DNA from: Candidatus Anaerobutyricum stercoripullorum
GTDB taxonomy: Bacteria; Bacillota; Clostridia; Lachnospirales; Lachnospiraceae
Assembly (NCBI GenBank): GCA_019114885.1
Contig: DXEQ01000095.1
Location: 1 to 12,698, forward strand
Length of the DNA stretch: 12,698 bases
Direction of reading: 5' to 3'
In this document: positions 5,629 through 11,776 of the stretch, in pieces
Numbering within the stretch: position 1 is the stretch's first letter
Layout: each line of letters starts with the position of its first letter
Notes under the pieces: model-generated
What the model was told of the DNA's origin: nothing
The model's input: the letters and a program-made list of their open reading frames with translations, nothing else
Database searches by the model: none
Translations under genes and position numbers: made by a program

Positions 5629-6920
5629 TCATTGAGGACAGAGAGAGACATAAAGAAGAAGTCTGCGCCATGTGGCAGCGGAATTTCCACGACCCGGCGC
5701 CTTATGCGGAGTTTTATTTCACGGAAGTTTACGGAAAGAATGAGATTCTTTTGAATCTGTCCGGCGATTCGGCGGACCGCCTTACGGCCATGGAAGCGGG
5801 GACAGACCGGGAAGGAGCTTCCGGAGAGCTTCCGGAGGCGGAGGCCGGGGAGATCCGGGGGATGCTTCATCTGAATCCTTACCGCCTTTTTGTGAGGGGG
5901 AAGGAGGTGGACGCCCACTATATCGTCGGCGTGGCCACCGACGAGGAGTACCGCCGGCAGGGCGTCATGCGGGAACTGCTCGCCGATACCTTTCACAGAC
6001 TCAGAGAGCGGGGAGAGATGCTCACCTATCTGATGCCAGCTGACCGGGATTATTACCTGCCGTTTGATTTTCGTTTTGGCATGTGTCAGCTGGAACAGGA
6101 GATCGAGTGTTTCGGACAGGCGGGAGTGCCGGCATATTTTGACGAGTTTCGGTTTGCCGCCGGTCTGCCGGAAGATGTGGAGGCGGCCTGCCGTGCGGAA
6201 AATGCGACGCGGACAGGAGACTTTGCCATCTGCACTGAGATCACACCGGAATATCTTTCCCGCATGGAGAAGGAAGCCCGCAGCGATTTTGCCAGATATG
6301 TTTCCGTATATCAAAACGGTGCGTATGCCGGACGGTTTGTGATGGGAGCGGAGAATGACTGCCTTGTTCTGTCGCAGATTGTCTGTGTGGACGGGACGCG
6401 CAGAGAGGAGTTCTTATACGGAGCGCTCTCCTACTGTGAGCAGGAGTATCATTACGGAAGATATCAGCTGGTGCTGGACGAGACCTGGAGGGATGTTCTG
6501 CGGCAGCCGGGCAGCTATGACGGTGTGCGTATCCTTCCGGTGAAGGAGAAGCCGATCATCATGTTCCGTATTCTTGATCTGGAGAAGCTGGGGGCGTCTC
6601 TGGAAAGCGACAGCGCCGGGGACGACGCCTGCCGGATTTTTGTGAAGGACGCTTTTTTCGATGAACAGGAAGGCAGTTATCTGCTGCAGGTGAAGGGACG
6701 TCAGGTCTCATTTGAGAAAATGTCCGGGGGACAGACGGACAACGCGTCTGCCGGTGTGCCGGACGGCGGCAGCGTGACGATCGGAGCGCTGACGGAGCTG
6801 CTTTTTGGCAGAAAAGAAGACCGGGAGGAGAAGCTGTACAAAGGCCTGACGCCGGAAGGACGACGGATCCTTGAGTCCCTGTGGCCGCTTTGTCCGGTCT
6901 GCATACAGGAAATTGTATAA
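5625..6920 (+). CDS. Eis-like GNAT N-acetyltransferase with a C-terminal SCP2-type domain
   Basis: A 431-residue cytosolic acetyltransferase of the Eis (enhanced intracellular survival) architecture: an N-terminal GNAT domain, a second degenerate GNAT-like domain and a sterol-carrier-like C-terminal domain. The acetyl-CoA loop is at 101-118, VGVATDEEYRRQGVMREL. It is followed by MPADRDYYLPFDFRFG (137-152), typical of the region after it, with the Tyr that can act as proton donor. The C-terminal part from about 312 ends PLCPVCIQEIV; in Eis proteins the final carboxylate lies in the active site. Known relatives acetylate aminoglycosides or other amines, but the natural substrate here is unknown. 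A low-complexity stretch rich in Glu, Gly and Ala (56-77) interrupts the first domain. ATG 5625 overlaps the ispF stop and has GGAGGGG (5611-5617) 7 bp upstream, so translation is coupled to ispF. Confidence 0.87.
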   Translation: MIIEDRERHKEEVCAMWQRNFHDPAPYAEFYFTEVYGKNEILLNLSGDSADRLTAMEAGTDREGASGELPEAEAGEIRGMLHLNPYRLFVRGKEVDAHYIVGVATDEEYRRQGVMRELLADTFHRLRERGEMLTYLMPADRDYYLPFDFRFGMCQLEQEIECFGQAGVPAYFDEFRFAAGLPEDVEAACRAENATRTGDFAICTEITPEYLSRMEKEARSDFARYVSVYQNGAYAGRFVMGAENDCLVLSQIVCVDGTRREEFLYGALSYCEQEYHYGRYQLVLDETWRDVLRQPGSYDGVRILPVKEKPIIMFRILDLEKLGASLESDSAGDDACRIFVKDAFFDEQEGSYLLQVKGRQVSFEKMSGGQTDNASAGVPDGGSVTIGALTELLFGRKEDREEKLYKGLTPEGRRILESLWPLCPVCIQEIV

Positions 6921-6958
6921 AAGTCATTGACAAATCCCCCGGATTTGCATAGACTTTT
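6919..6958 (+). terminator. hairpin after the acetyltransferase, possible weak terminator
   Basis: AAAAGTC (6919-6925) pairs with GACTTTT (6952-6958). An inner stem CAAATCC (6931-6937) pairs with GGATTTG (6941-6947) around a CCC loop. Only four T residues follow, so termination would be weak. It covers the candidate cysS promoter, which makes its role uncertain. Confidence 0.4.
6927..6955 (+). promoter_or_regulatory. candidate promoter for cysS-mrnC-rlmB
   Basis: TTGACA (6927-6932), a 17-bp spacer and TAGACT (6950-6955). The -35 is perfect and the -10 matches four of six. The spacer contains the inverted repeat AAATCC/GGATTT. There is no room for a T-box leader between here and the cysS start. 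Confidence 0.6.
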
Positions 6959-6994
6959 CATCAGGATATAAACTAAAAATGAATGGAGGATATT

Positions 6995-8395
6995 ATGAAG
7001 ATTTATAATACACTGACCAACCAGAAGGAGGAGTTCGTGCCGGTACATGAGGGAAAGGTCGGCATGTATGTGTGCGGCCCGACAGTATATAATTATATTC
7101 ATATCGGCAACGCCCGCCCGATGGTGGTCTTTGATACGGTAAGAAGATATTTTGAGTACAAGGGGTACGATGTGAATTACGTATCCAATTTTACGGATGT
7201 GGATGACAAGATCATCAAAAAAGCGCTGGAAGAAGGCGTGGATGCATCCGAGATCTCAGAAAAGTACATCAAAGAGTGTGAGAAGGATATGCAGGCGCTG
7301 AATGTCAAGGAAGCGACCCATCATCCGAAGGCCACCGAGGAGATCGATGGCATGATTGAGATGATTCAGGAACTCATTGACAAGGGCTTTGCCTACGAGA
7401 AAAACGGCACAGTCTACTTCCGCACCAGAAAGTTTGACCATTACGGACAGCTGTCCAACAAGAACCTGGACGATATGATGGCGGGTATCCGTATCGCTGT
7501 CAGCGATGAGAAAGACGACGCCATGGATTTTGTTCTCTGGAAGCCGAAAAAAGAGGGAGAGCCGTCCTGGCCGTCTCCGTGGGGAGAGGGCCGTCCGGGC
7601 TGGCATATCGAGTGCTCTGTCATGTCCCGCAAATACATCGGCGATACCATTGACATCCATGCCGGCGGCGAAGACCTGATCTTCCCGCATCATGAGAACG
7701 AGATCGCCCAGAGCGAGGCCTGCAACGGAGAGAAGTTTGCCAACTACTGGATGCACAATGGTTTTCTGAATATTGATAATAAGAAGATGTCCAAATCTGC
7801 GGGTAATTTCTTCACAGTCAGAGAGATCGGAGAAAAATACCCTCTGCAGGTCATCCGTTTCTTCATGCTGAGCGCCCACTACAGAAGCCCGCTGAATTTC
7901 AGCGACACGCTGGTGGAAGCGGCAAAGAACGGACTGGAGAGAATCCTCACCGCAGTGGATCATCTGCGCGATCTGCTGGAAGACAAGAAGGGTCAGAGCG
8001 CAGATCTTTCTGAGAAAGATGAGAAGAACATGGAGGAGGCAAAGGCGCTGGTGGCCAAGTTCGAGGCATCCATGGAAGATGATTTTAATACGGCAGACGC
8101 CATCGCCGCAGTGTTTGAACTGGTGAAGCTTGCAAATGTGACGGCGGCAGACGGTTCTCTCGGATATGTACAGTATCTGTATGATACCATTGTCAAGCTC
8201 TGCGATATTCTTGGTATCATCACGGAGAAGAAGGAAGAGATGCTGGATGCGGATATCGAGGCGCTCATCGAGGAGCGGCAGGCAGCCAGGAAGGCGAAGA
8301 ACTTCGCGAGAGCTGACGAGATCCGCGATATGCTGGCGGAAAAAGGCATTATTCTGGAAGATACCAGAGCCGGTGTGAAGTGGAAGAGAGCGTAA
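6995..8395 (+). CDS. cysS: cysteinyl-tRNA synthetase
   Basis: A class I synthetase that charges tRNA-Cys with cysteine in the cytosol. It has 466 residues, normal for the family. The HIGH signature appears as HIGN (36-39) and the second is KMSKS (264-268). The zinc site that selects cysteine is complete: Cys27 in CGPTVYNY, Cys207 in GWHIECS, and His232 and Glu236 in FPHHENEIAQ. The DALR/anticodon-binding part occupies the C-terminal 160 residues, ending in the family block RADEIRDMLAEKGIILEDT. ATG 6995 follows GGAGG (6985-6989); an in-frame ATG at 6983 would add MEDI but has no ribosome site and overlaps the real one. It leads a unit with mrnC and rlmB, a gene order known in Firmicutes. The T-box leader often found before cysS is absent. 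Confidence 0.98.
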   Translation: MKIYNTLTNQKEEFVPVHEGKVGMYVCGPTVYNYIHIGNARPMVVFDTVRRYFEYKGYDVNYVSNFTDVDDKIIKKALEEGVDASEISEKYIKECEKDMQALNVKEATHHPKATEEIDGMIEMIQELIDKGFAYEKNGTVYFRTRKFDHYGQLSNKNLDDMMAGIRIAVSDEKDDAMDFVLWKPKKEGEPSWPSPWGEGRPGWHIECSVMSRKYIGDTIDIHAGGEDLIFPHHENEIAQSEACNGEKFANYWMHNGFLNIDNKKMSKSAGNFFTVREIGEKYPLQVIRFFMLSAHYRSPLNFSDTLVEAAKNGLERILTAVDHLRDLLEDKKGQSADLSEKDEKNMEEAKALVAKFEASMEDDFNTADAIAAVFELVKLANVTAADGSLGYVQYLYDTIVKLCDILGIITEKKEEMLDADIEALIEERQAARKAKNFARADEIRDMLAEKGIILEDTRAGVKWKRA

Positions 8396-8928
8396 TGATG
8401 GAAGAGATTCTGAAAACAGAAGAGACTGCGGACAGAGATGCCGGGGAAGAGACTGCGGACAGAGATGCCGGCCGGGAATGCAGTCAGGATAGAATCACAA
8501 ATCCGGAGGGAGCGCTGCGGGCGATCGCCGATGCATTTCCTCTGAAGGAAAAGAAGGTGCGGATGTATTCCGCACTTTCCTTTGCCTATATCGGCGACTC
8601 TGTCTACGATCTGATCATTCGGACCATGTTTACCGTGAAAGGCAACATGAAGCCGAATAAATATCACCGGCAGGTGATCGAATACGTCAACGCGGCGGCG
8701 CAGACCCGCATGATGGAGGAGATCAAGCCGTTTCTCACCGATGAGGAAAAGGTGATCTTTCGCCGGGGCAGGAATGCCAAGCCGGAGAGTCACGCCAAGA
8801 ATCAGAGCCTTCATGATTACCGTATTGCGACGGGATTTGAAGCGCTCATCGGTTATCTGTATCTGACCGGACAGATGGAGCGGATCATGGAGCTGGTGAC
8901 CATCGGTCTGGACGGCATACAGCAGTAG
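8395..8928 (+). CDS. mrnC: Mini-ribonuclease III (23S rRNA maturation)
   Basis: A dimeric RNase III catalytic domain without a double-stranded RNA-binding domain. It trims both ends of 23S rRNA precursors in Bacillota. The family blocks are present: YIGDSVYD (65-72, catalytic Asp68), RRGRNAK (123-129) and TGFEALIGYLYLTG (146-159, catalytic Glu149). The protein has 177 residues. About 35 N-terminal residues precede the domain and contain an exact nine-residue duplication, EETADRDAG twice (9-26). ATG 8395 overlaps the cysS stop as TAATG; GTG 8380 and ATG 8398 are other possible starts, and only a weak GGAAG (8382-8386) precedes. Co-transcription with cysS and rlmB fits a shared role in translation. 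Confidence 0.94.
   Translation: MMEEILKTEETADRDAGEETADRDAGRECSQDRITNPEGALRAIADAFPLKEKKVRMYSALSFAYIGDSVYDLIIRTMFTVKGNMKPNKYHRQVIEYVNAAAQTRMMEEIKPFLTDEEKVIFRRGRNAKPESHAKNQSLHDYRIATGFEALIGYLYLTGQMERIMELVTIGLDGIQQ
8419..8472 (+). repeat. in-frame 27-bp tandem duplication within mrnC
   Basis: The units 8419-8445 and 8446-8472 are identical except for the last base. They encode EETADRDAG twice in the N-terminal extension, ahead of the catalytic domain. Near-identity, including silent positions, points to a recent event. Confidence 0.95.
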
Positions 8929-8938
8929 AGGAGGAACC

Positions 8939-9688
8939 ATGTCATACGAAGAAAATACAGTAATAGGAAGAAATGCGGTGCTGGAAGCCTTTCGTGCCGG
9001 AAAGACCGTAGATAAGTTGTTTATTCTGGATGGCTGTCAGGACGGCCCGATCAAGTCCATCCTCCGGGAGAGCCGGAAGCAGTCCACTTTGGTGAAATAC
9101 GTATCCAGAGAGAAGCTGGACTCCCTCTCCGGTCATGAGAAGCATCAGGGAGTGGTGGCCATCACCGCCGCCTGCGATTACGCGGATATGGAAGATCTCT
9201 TTGCCGCGGCGCAGAAGAAAGGCGAAGATCCGTTCTTTATTCTCTGTGACGAGATTGAAGATCCTCACAATCTGGGAGCGATCATCCGTACCGCCAATCT
9301 GGCCGGCGCCCACGGTGTGATCATACCGAAAAGAAGGGCGGTGGGCCTGACCGGGACGGTGGCGAAGGTATCCGCCGGCGCAGTCAATTATACGCCTGTG
9401 GTCCGTGTCACAAACATGGCCCGCACGATTGAGGAACTGAAGGAGAGAGGCATGTGGTTTGTCTGCGGCGATATGGACGGAGAACTCATGTACCGGCAGA
9501 ACCTCACGGGACCGATCGGTCTGGTGATCGGCAATGAGGGCAGCGGCGTGAGCCGTCTGGTTAAAGAGAAATGTGACTACATCGCCTCCATACCGATGAA
9601 GGGAGATATTGATTCTCTGAACGCATCTGTGGCCGCCGGGGTGCTCGCCTTTGAGATCGTGCGGCAGCGGCTGGAAGCGGCCAGATAG
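8939..9688 (+). CDS. rlmB: TrmH/SpoU-family 23S rRNA 2'-O-methyltransferase (RlmB-type)
   Basis: A SAM-dependent SPOUT (trefoil-knot) methyltransferase, probably methylating the ribose of a G in the 23S rRNA peptidyl-transferase region (G2251 in E. coli). It has 249 residues. The N-terminal substrate-binding domain (about 5-78) begins VIGRNAVLEAF. The catalytic domain has the three SpoU motifs: DPHNLGAIIRTAN (108-120, with Asn111 and Arg117), LVIGNEGSGVS (195-205) and IPMKGDIDSLNASVAAGVL (218-236). AGGAGG (8929-8934) precedes ATG 8939, ten bases after the mrnC stop. In Bacilli the next genes are usually yacP and sigH; here the unit ends with a large terminator. The exact target nucleotide is by family analogy; other TrmH-type rRNA methylases share these motifs. 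Confidence 0.95.
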   Translation: MSYEENTVIGRNAVLEAFRAGKTVDKLFILDGCQDGPIKSILRESRKQSTLVKYVSREKLDSLSGHEKHQGVVAITAACDYADMEDLFAAAQKKGEDPFFILCDEIEDPHNLGAIIRTANLAGAHGVIIPKRRAVGLTGTVAKVSAGAVNYTPVVRVTNMARTIEELKERGMWFVCGDMDGELMYRQNLTGPIGLVIGNEGSGVSRLVKEKCDYIASIPMKGDIDSLNASVAAGVLAFEIVRQRLEAAR

Positions 9689-9755
9689 AAGAGACGCGGC
9701 CCGGAGTGTGCAGGCATGGGCGGGGGCGCCCTGCCCGGAAAACCTTTCCGCGGGC

Positions 9756-9855
9756 ATGACTCCCTCGGCGACAAAAGGGCACGACTCCCTCAGTGGAAAA
9801 AGGGCGCGGCCGCCTCAGCGATAATAGTATATGGCTGTTTCAGTGATAATAGCTC
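9756..9855. repeat. four degenerate tandem 25-bp repeats
   Basis: The units are 9756-9780, 9781-9805, 9806-9830 and 9831-9855. The first two share GACTCCCTC and AAAAGGGC at the same offsets. The last two share TCAG, one base, GATAATAG. All four keep a T-C-(A/G)-G core in register. Gradual divergence along the array suggests age rather than recent slippage. Confidence 0.75.
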
Positions 9856-9866
9856 ATTAAAACAAT

Positions 9867-9955
9867 AAAAAAGCTGTCATATCCCCTGACCTCTTCGCGG
9901 GACACATCACAGGATGTGTGCTCCGTGAGAGCGTCACAGGATAGGACAGCTTTTT
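9867..9955. terminator. long branched two-way terminator between convergent genes
   Basis: AAAAAGCTGTC (9868-9878) pairs with GACAGCTTTTT (9945-9955). The stem continues inward with TATCC/GGATA (9880-9884 with 9939-9943) and TGAC/GTCA (9887-9890 with 9933-9936). An apical hairpin ACACATC/GATGTGT lies at 9902-9919. The A-run on one side and T-run on the other let it stop transcription from rlmB and from the minus-strand gene. At 89 bases it is much longer than an ordinary terminator. Confidence 0.85.
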
Positions 9956-9993
9956 GTTTTATGTAATAGGATTCCGGATCGGGCCAGGGACTG

Positions 9994-10746
9994 TCAGAAA
10001 TTCTTTTTGCGGAAATCGTTGATATCTCTCTGAGCCCATTCTTCTTTCTGCCGTACGATCTCGATGATCATCGGCTGATACTTTCGGATGAAGGCGATCG
10101 CCTTATAATTCCTGCGGATATTCTTGCGATAATACCAGTCAATCTGTTTATAATTGGCGAAACTCTTAAGCGCCGCCCGGGTCATGGTCTGGTGTTCCTC
10201 AAAGTAGGCCTTCGCCTCCGCGGCGTAGTTTAAGTACATTTCCTTCTCCTCGTCCGTCTGCAGCGCGTCCACGATCATCTGATTCTTCACATCGGCGGCG
10301 TATGACTGCAGCTTCCGGAGGGAAACCTTGTGGCGGTACCGGGTCAGCTTCATGTAGCGGTACCAGGTGTGCCGGAACTTCATATAGTATTCTCCGACGC
10401 CTCCGTCGTATACATCGAGGCCCTTGCAGAAGTTAAAATTACGCCACATGTACACATAATCAAAAAGGATATTCTGGATAAAATAGCTGATCAGATATCC
10501 TGCCCGGTACAGGATGGATGTGTACTTCGCGTAGTACACATAAGCCTCCGGTTCCACGTGCAGACGCCGCAGATGACGCCGTCTGGCGTTATGGTGGATC
10601 TTGTACAGAATATAGACGATCAGTATGACAACGACCAGCGCGATACGGTAATAATTTCTGTGAGGACCATTCATGAAAACGGACTGCGAGATACCGTAAA
10701 GAGCGGCGATCAGGGCTGCCATTATGGTCAAAAACATTTCAAACAT
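9994..10746 (-). CDS. unrecognised tyrosine-rich, basic membrane-anchored protein
   Basis: I do not recognise this 250-residue protein. Two hydrophobic segments stand at the N-terminus, about 5-25 and 34-50. The second is followed by a strongly basic run HHNARRRHLRRLH (51-63), suggesting that the remainder lies on the cytosolic side. The remaining 190 residues are predicted largely helical and charged, with about 29 tyrosines in the whole protein. They include clusters such as YVYYAKY (69-75), RHTWYRYMKLTRYRHK (125-140) and DWYYRKNIRRNYK (203-215). No enzyme motif or metal site is visible. ATG at 10746 has AAAGG about 10 bp upstream and a good promoter (10775-10803). It is a single-gene unit, converging on rlmB and divergent from the kinase-like gene. 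The opposite-strand frame is considered a shadow. Confidence 0.85.
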   Translation of the reverse strand: MFEMFLTIMAALIAALYGISQSVFMNGPHRNYYRIALVVVILIVYILYKIHHNARRRHLRRLHVEPEAYVYYAKYTSILYRAGYLISYFIQNILFDYVYMWRNFNFCKGLDVYDGGVGEYYMKFRHTWYRYMKLTRYRHKVSLRKLQSYAADVKNQMIVDALQTDEEKEMYLNYAAEAKAYFEEHQTMTRAALKSFANYKQIDWYYRKNIRRNYKAIAFIRKYQPMIIEIVRQKEEWAQRDINDFRKKNF

Positions 10747-10774
10747 AGCATCGGTTCCTTTCTCATTAAGCTAT

Positions 10775-10803
10775 ATCATATCCTATTTTCCACTGTAAAA
10801 CAA
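10775..10803 (-). promoter_or_regulatory. sigma-A promoter of the minus-strand membrane protein
   Basis: On the minus strand TTGTTT (10803-10798), a 17-bp spacer and TATGAT (10780-10775). The -10 box lies about 28 bp before the ATG. Confidence 0.75.
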
Positions 10804-10854
10804 CTCTTTTCTATGGCCTTTGAGGGTAATTATTTAATTGTTTTTTATCTCGCA

Positions 10855-10869
10855 GGAAACAGCGTTTCC
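10855..10869. promoter_or_regulatory. short palindrome, possible operator
   Basis: GGAAAC, AGC, GTTTCC: perfect 6-bp arms in the region between the two divergent genes, about 50 bp upstream of the minus-strand -35 box. Regulatory use is a guess from position and symmetry. Confidence 0.3.
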
Positions 10870-10934
10870 ATGGAATAGAAAGGGAAATGTATTTTTCTTG
10901 TTCCGCACATAAAAACGATGGCGCGATCCTCCTG

Positions 10935-10953
10935 CCTGTGATAAAATAACAGG
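10935..10953. promoter_or_regulatory. CCTGT-N9-ACAGG inverted repeat upstream of the kinase-like gene
   Basis: Perfect 5-bp arms at 10935-10939 and 10949-10953 flank an AT-rich centre containing TAAAAT. It lies about 50 bp before the start of the kinase-like gene and could be a regulator site over a weak promoter. Confidence 0.3.
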
Positions 10954-11005
10954 GCTGTGTATTGTCGAATAAGAAAGAATCAGGATAAAAAGGGGTATCG
11001 TATAT

Positions 11006-11506
11006 ATGAAGAATATTATTTTGACAGGGATGCCGGGCGTCGGCAAGAGTACCATCGGCGTTATTCTGGCCAAAGAACTGGGATATCAGTTTGTGGACTC
11101 CGATCTGCTGATCCAGCAGCAGGAGAAGAAGCTTTTAAAAGATATCATCGCGCAGAAAGGTGTGGACGGCTTTCTCGCCGTGGAGAATCAGGTCAACGCC
11201 TCCATCAATACGGAGCGTTCTGTCATTGCCACCGGCGGGAGCGCGGTTTACGGAAAGGAAGCGATGGAACATTTCCGGGAGACCGGAACCATTGTCTATC
11301 TGAAATGTTCCTATCCGGTTCTGGAAAAACGGCTGGGCGACCTTAAGGGGCGCGGCGTTGTTCTGAAAGAGGGACAGACGCTGCGGGATATCTATGAGGA
11401 GCGAAGCGTTCTCTATGAGAAATACGCGGACCTCATCGTGGAGGAAGACGGCAGGGATATCGAGGGAACGCTGTCCCTGGTGCTGCAGGCCCTGCGGGAA
11501 AAGTAA
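11006..11506 (+). CDS. shikimate-kinase-like P-loop kinase with altered substrate residues
   Basis: A 166-residue nucleoside-monophosphate-kinase-fold protein of the AroK/AroL type. The Walker A is GMPGVGKST (8-16) and the DSD pair (Asp31, Asp33) matches the shikimate/Mg2+ position. The lid Arg is Arg116 in KGRGVVL, and RSVLYEKYA (133-141) carries the second conserved Arg. Two expected substrate contacts differ. The FR..E motif is FLAVE (56-60), so the guanidinium that holds the shikimate carboxylate is missing, and the Gly-rich GGG reads GGS (77-79). It may therefore phosphorylate another small molecule, although automated pipelines would probably label it aroK. The start at 11006 has AAAAGGGG (10988-10995) 10 bp upstream. 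No clear consensus promoter precedes it, and no other aromatic-pathway gene is nearby. It is followed by a tRNA-Thr unit with its own promoter. Confidence 0.88.
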   Translation: MKNIILTGMPGVGKSTIGVILAKELGYQFVDSDLLIQQQEKKLLKDIIAQKGVDGFLAVENQVNASINTERSVIATGGSAVYGKEAMEHFRETGTIVYLKCSYPVLEKRLGDLKGRGVVLKEGQTLRDIYEERSVLYEKYADLIVEEDGRDIEGTLSLVLQALREK

Positions 11507-11517
11507 CAATTGTACTA

Positions 11518-11540
11518 ATTTTTTGAAATTTTCGAAAAAA
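11518..11540 (+). promoter_or_regulatory. AT-rich UP-like element before the tRNA-Thr promoter
   Basis: A 23-bp block matching 20 of 23 positions of the element before tRNA-Val (4644-4666). Here it ends 5 bp before the -35 box, against 14 bp there. The near-palindromic shape could also give a weak AT-only hairpin behind the kinase-like gene. Confidence 0.5.
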
Positions 11541-11545
11541 TGTTG

Positions 11546-11574
11546 TTGACAAGGGCAGGAAGACATGGTAGAAT
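11546..11574 (+). promoter_or_regulatory. sigma-A promoter of tRNA-Thr
   Basis: TTGACA (11546-11551), 17 bp, TAGAAT (11569-11574), with TGG directly before the -10 (extended -10). The mature tRNA starts 26 bp after the -10. Confidence 0.92.
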
Positions 11575-11599
11575 CCTTGTTGTTGAGAGATTTCTCAGT

Positions 11600-11672
11600 G
11601 CTGCCTTGGCTCAGTTGGTAGAGCGTCGCCTTGGTAAGGCGGAGGTCGGCGGTTCAAATCCGCTAGGCAGCT
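11600..11672 (+). tRNA. tRNA-Thr (anticodon GGT)
   Basis: A complete 73-base cloverleaf. The acceptor GCTGCCT pairs with AGGCAGC, and the D-stem is GCTC/GAGC. The anticodon stem TCGCC/GGCGG encloses TTGGTAA, giving anticodon GGT (ACC/ACU codons). The T-stem GGCGG/CCGCT encloses TTCAAAT. The discriminator is T and no CCA is encoded. It is a single-tRNA unit with its own promoter and terminator. Confidence 0.97.
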
Positions 11673-11678
11673 CTCCTG

Positions 11679-11710
11679 AAACCGGAATGTATGATGCATT
11701 CCGGTTTTTT
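11679..11710 (+). terminator. intrinsic terminator of tRNA-Thr
   Basis: AACCGGAATG (11680-11689) pairs perfectly with CATTCCGGTT (11697-11706) around a 7-base loop, and the T-run extends to 11710. It begins 7 bp after the mature tRNA end. Confidence 0.95.
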
Positions 11711-11776
11711 GTTGTGCAGAAGATTTCGTTGGAATCTTTTTTTGTTGTACAGAAGATTTCGTTGGAATCTTTTATA
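11711..11776 (+). repeat. two tandem 33-bp units, each a small hairpin with a T-run
   Basis: The units 11711-11743 and 11744-11776 differ at one inner base and in the last three. Each holds AAGATT ... AATCTT (in unit one 11720-11725 with 11733-11738) followed by T residues: seven in the first, four in the second. They resemble weak back-up terminators behind the strong one. Confidence 0.93.

Larger units (their letters stand above)
9689..9993. other. 305-bp gene-free stretch between rlmB and the convergent minus-strand gene
   Basis: No credible gene lies here. The first part (9695-9755) is strikingly GC-rich and includes a hairpin CGGAAA/TTTCCG (9736-9750). It is followed by four degenerate 25-bp repeats (9756-9855) and a long structured terminator (9867-9955). 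Base composition shifts from GC-rich to AT-rich along the stretch. Confidence 0.7.

Noticed and set aside
6921..6994. T-box leader of cysS
   Set aside because: Only about 75 bp separate the genes, and no T-box sequence or antiterminator fold is visible.
9756..9855. CRISPR array
   Set aside because: The 25-bp units are contiguous, without unique spacers, and no cas gene is present; the same applies to 3341-3418.
10330..10878. A 182-codon plus-strand open frame opposite the unknown membrane protein
   Set aside because: It has no ribosome site or protein features, while the minus strand has a promoter, ribosome site, membrane segments and a terminator.
10834..11073. A 79-codon minus-strand open frame overlapping the kinase-like gene start
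   Set aside because: It covers the Walker A codons of the kinase-like gene on the other strand and has no ribosome site of its own.
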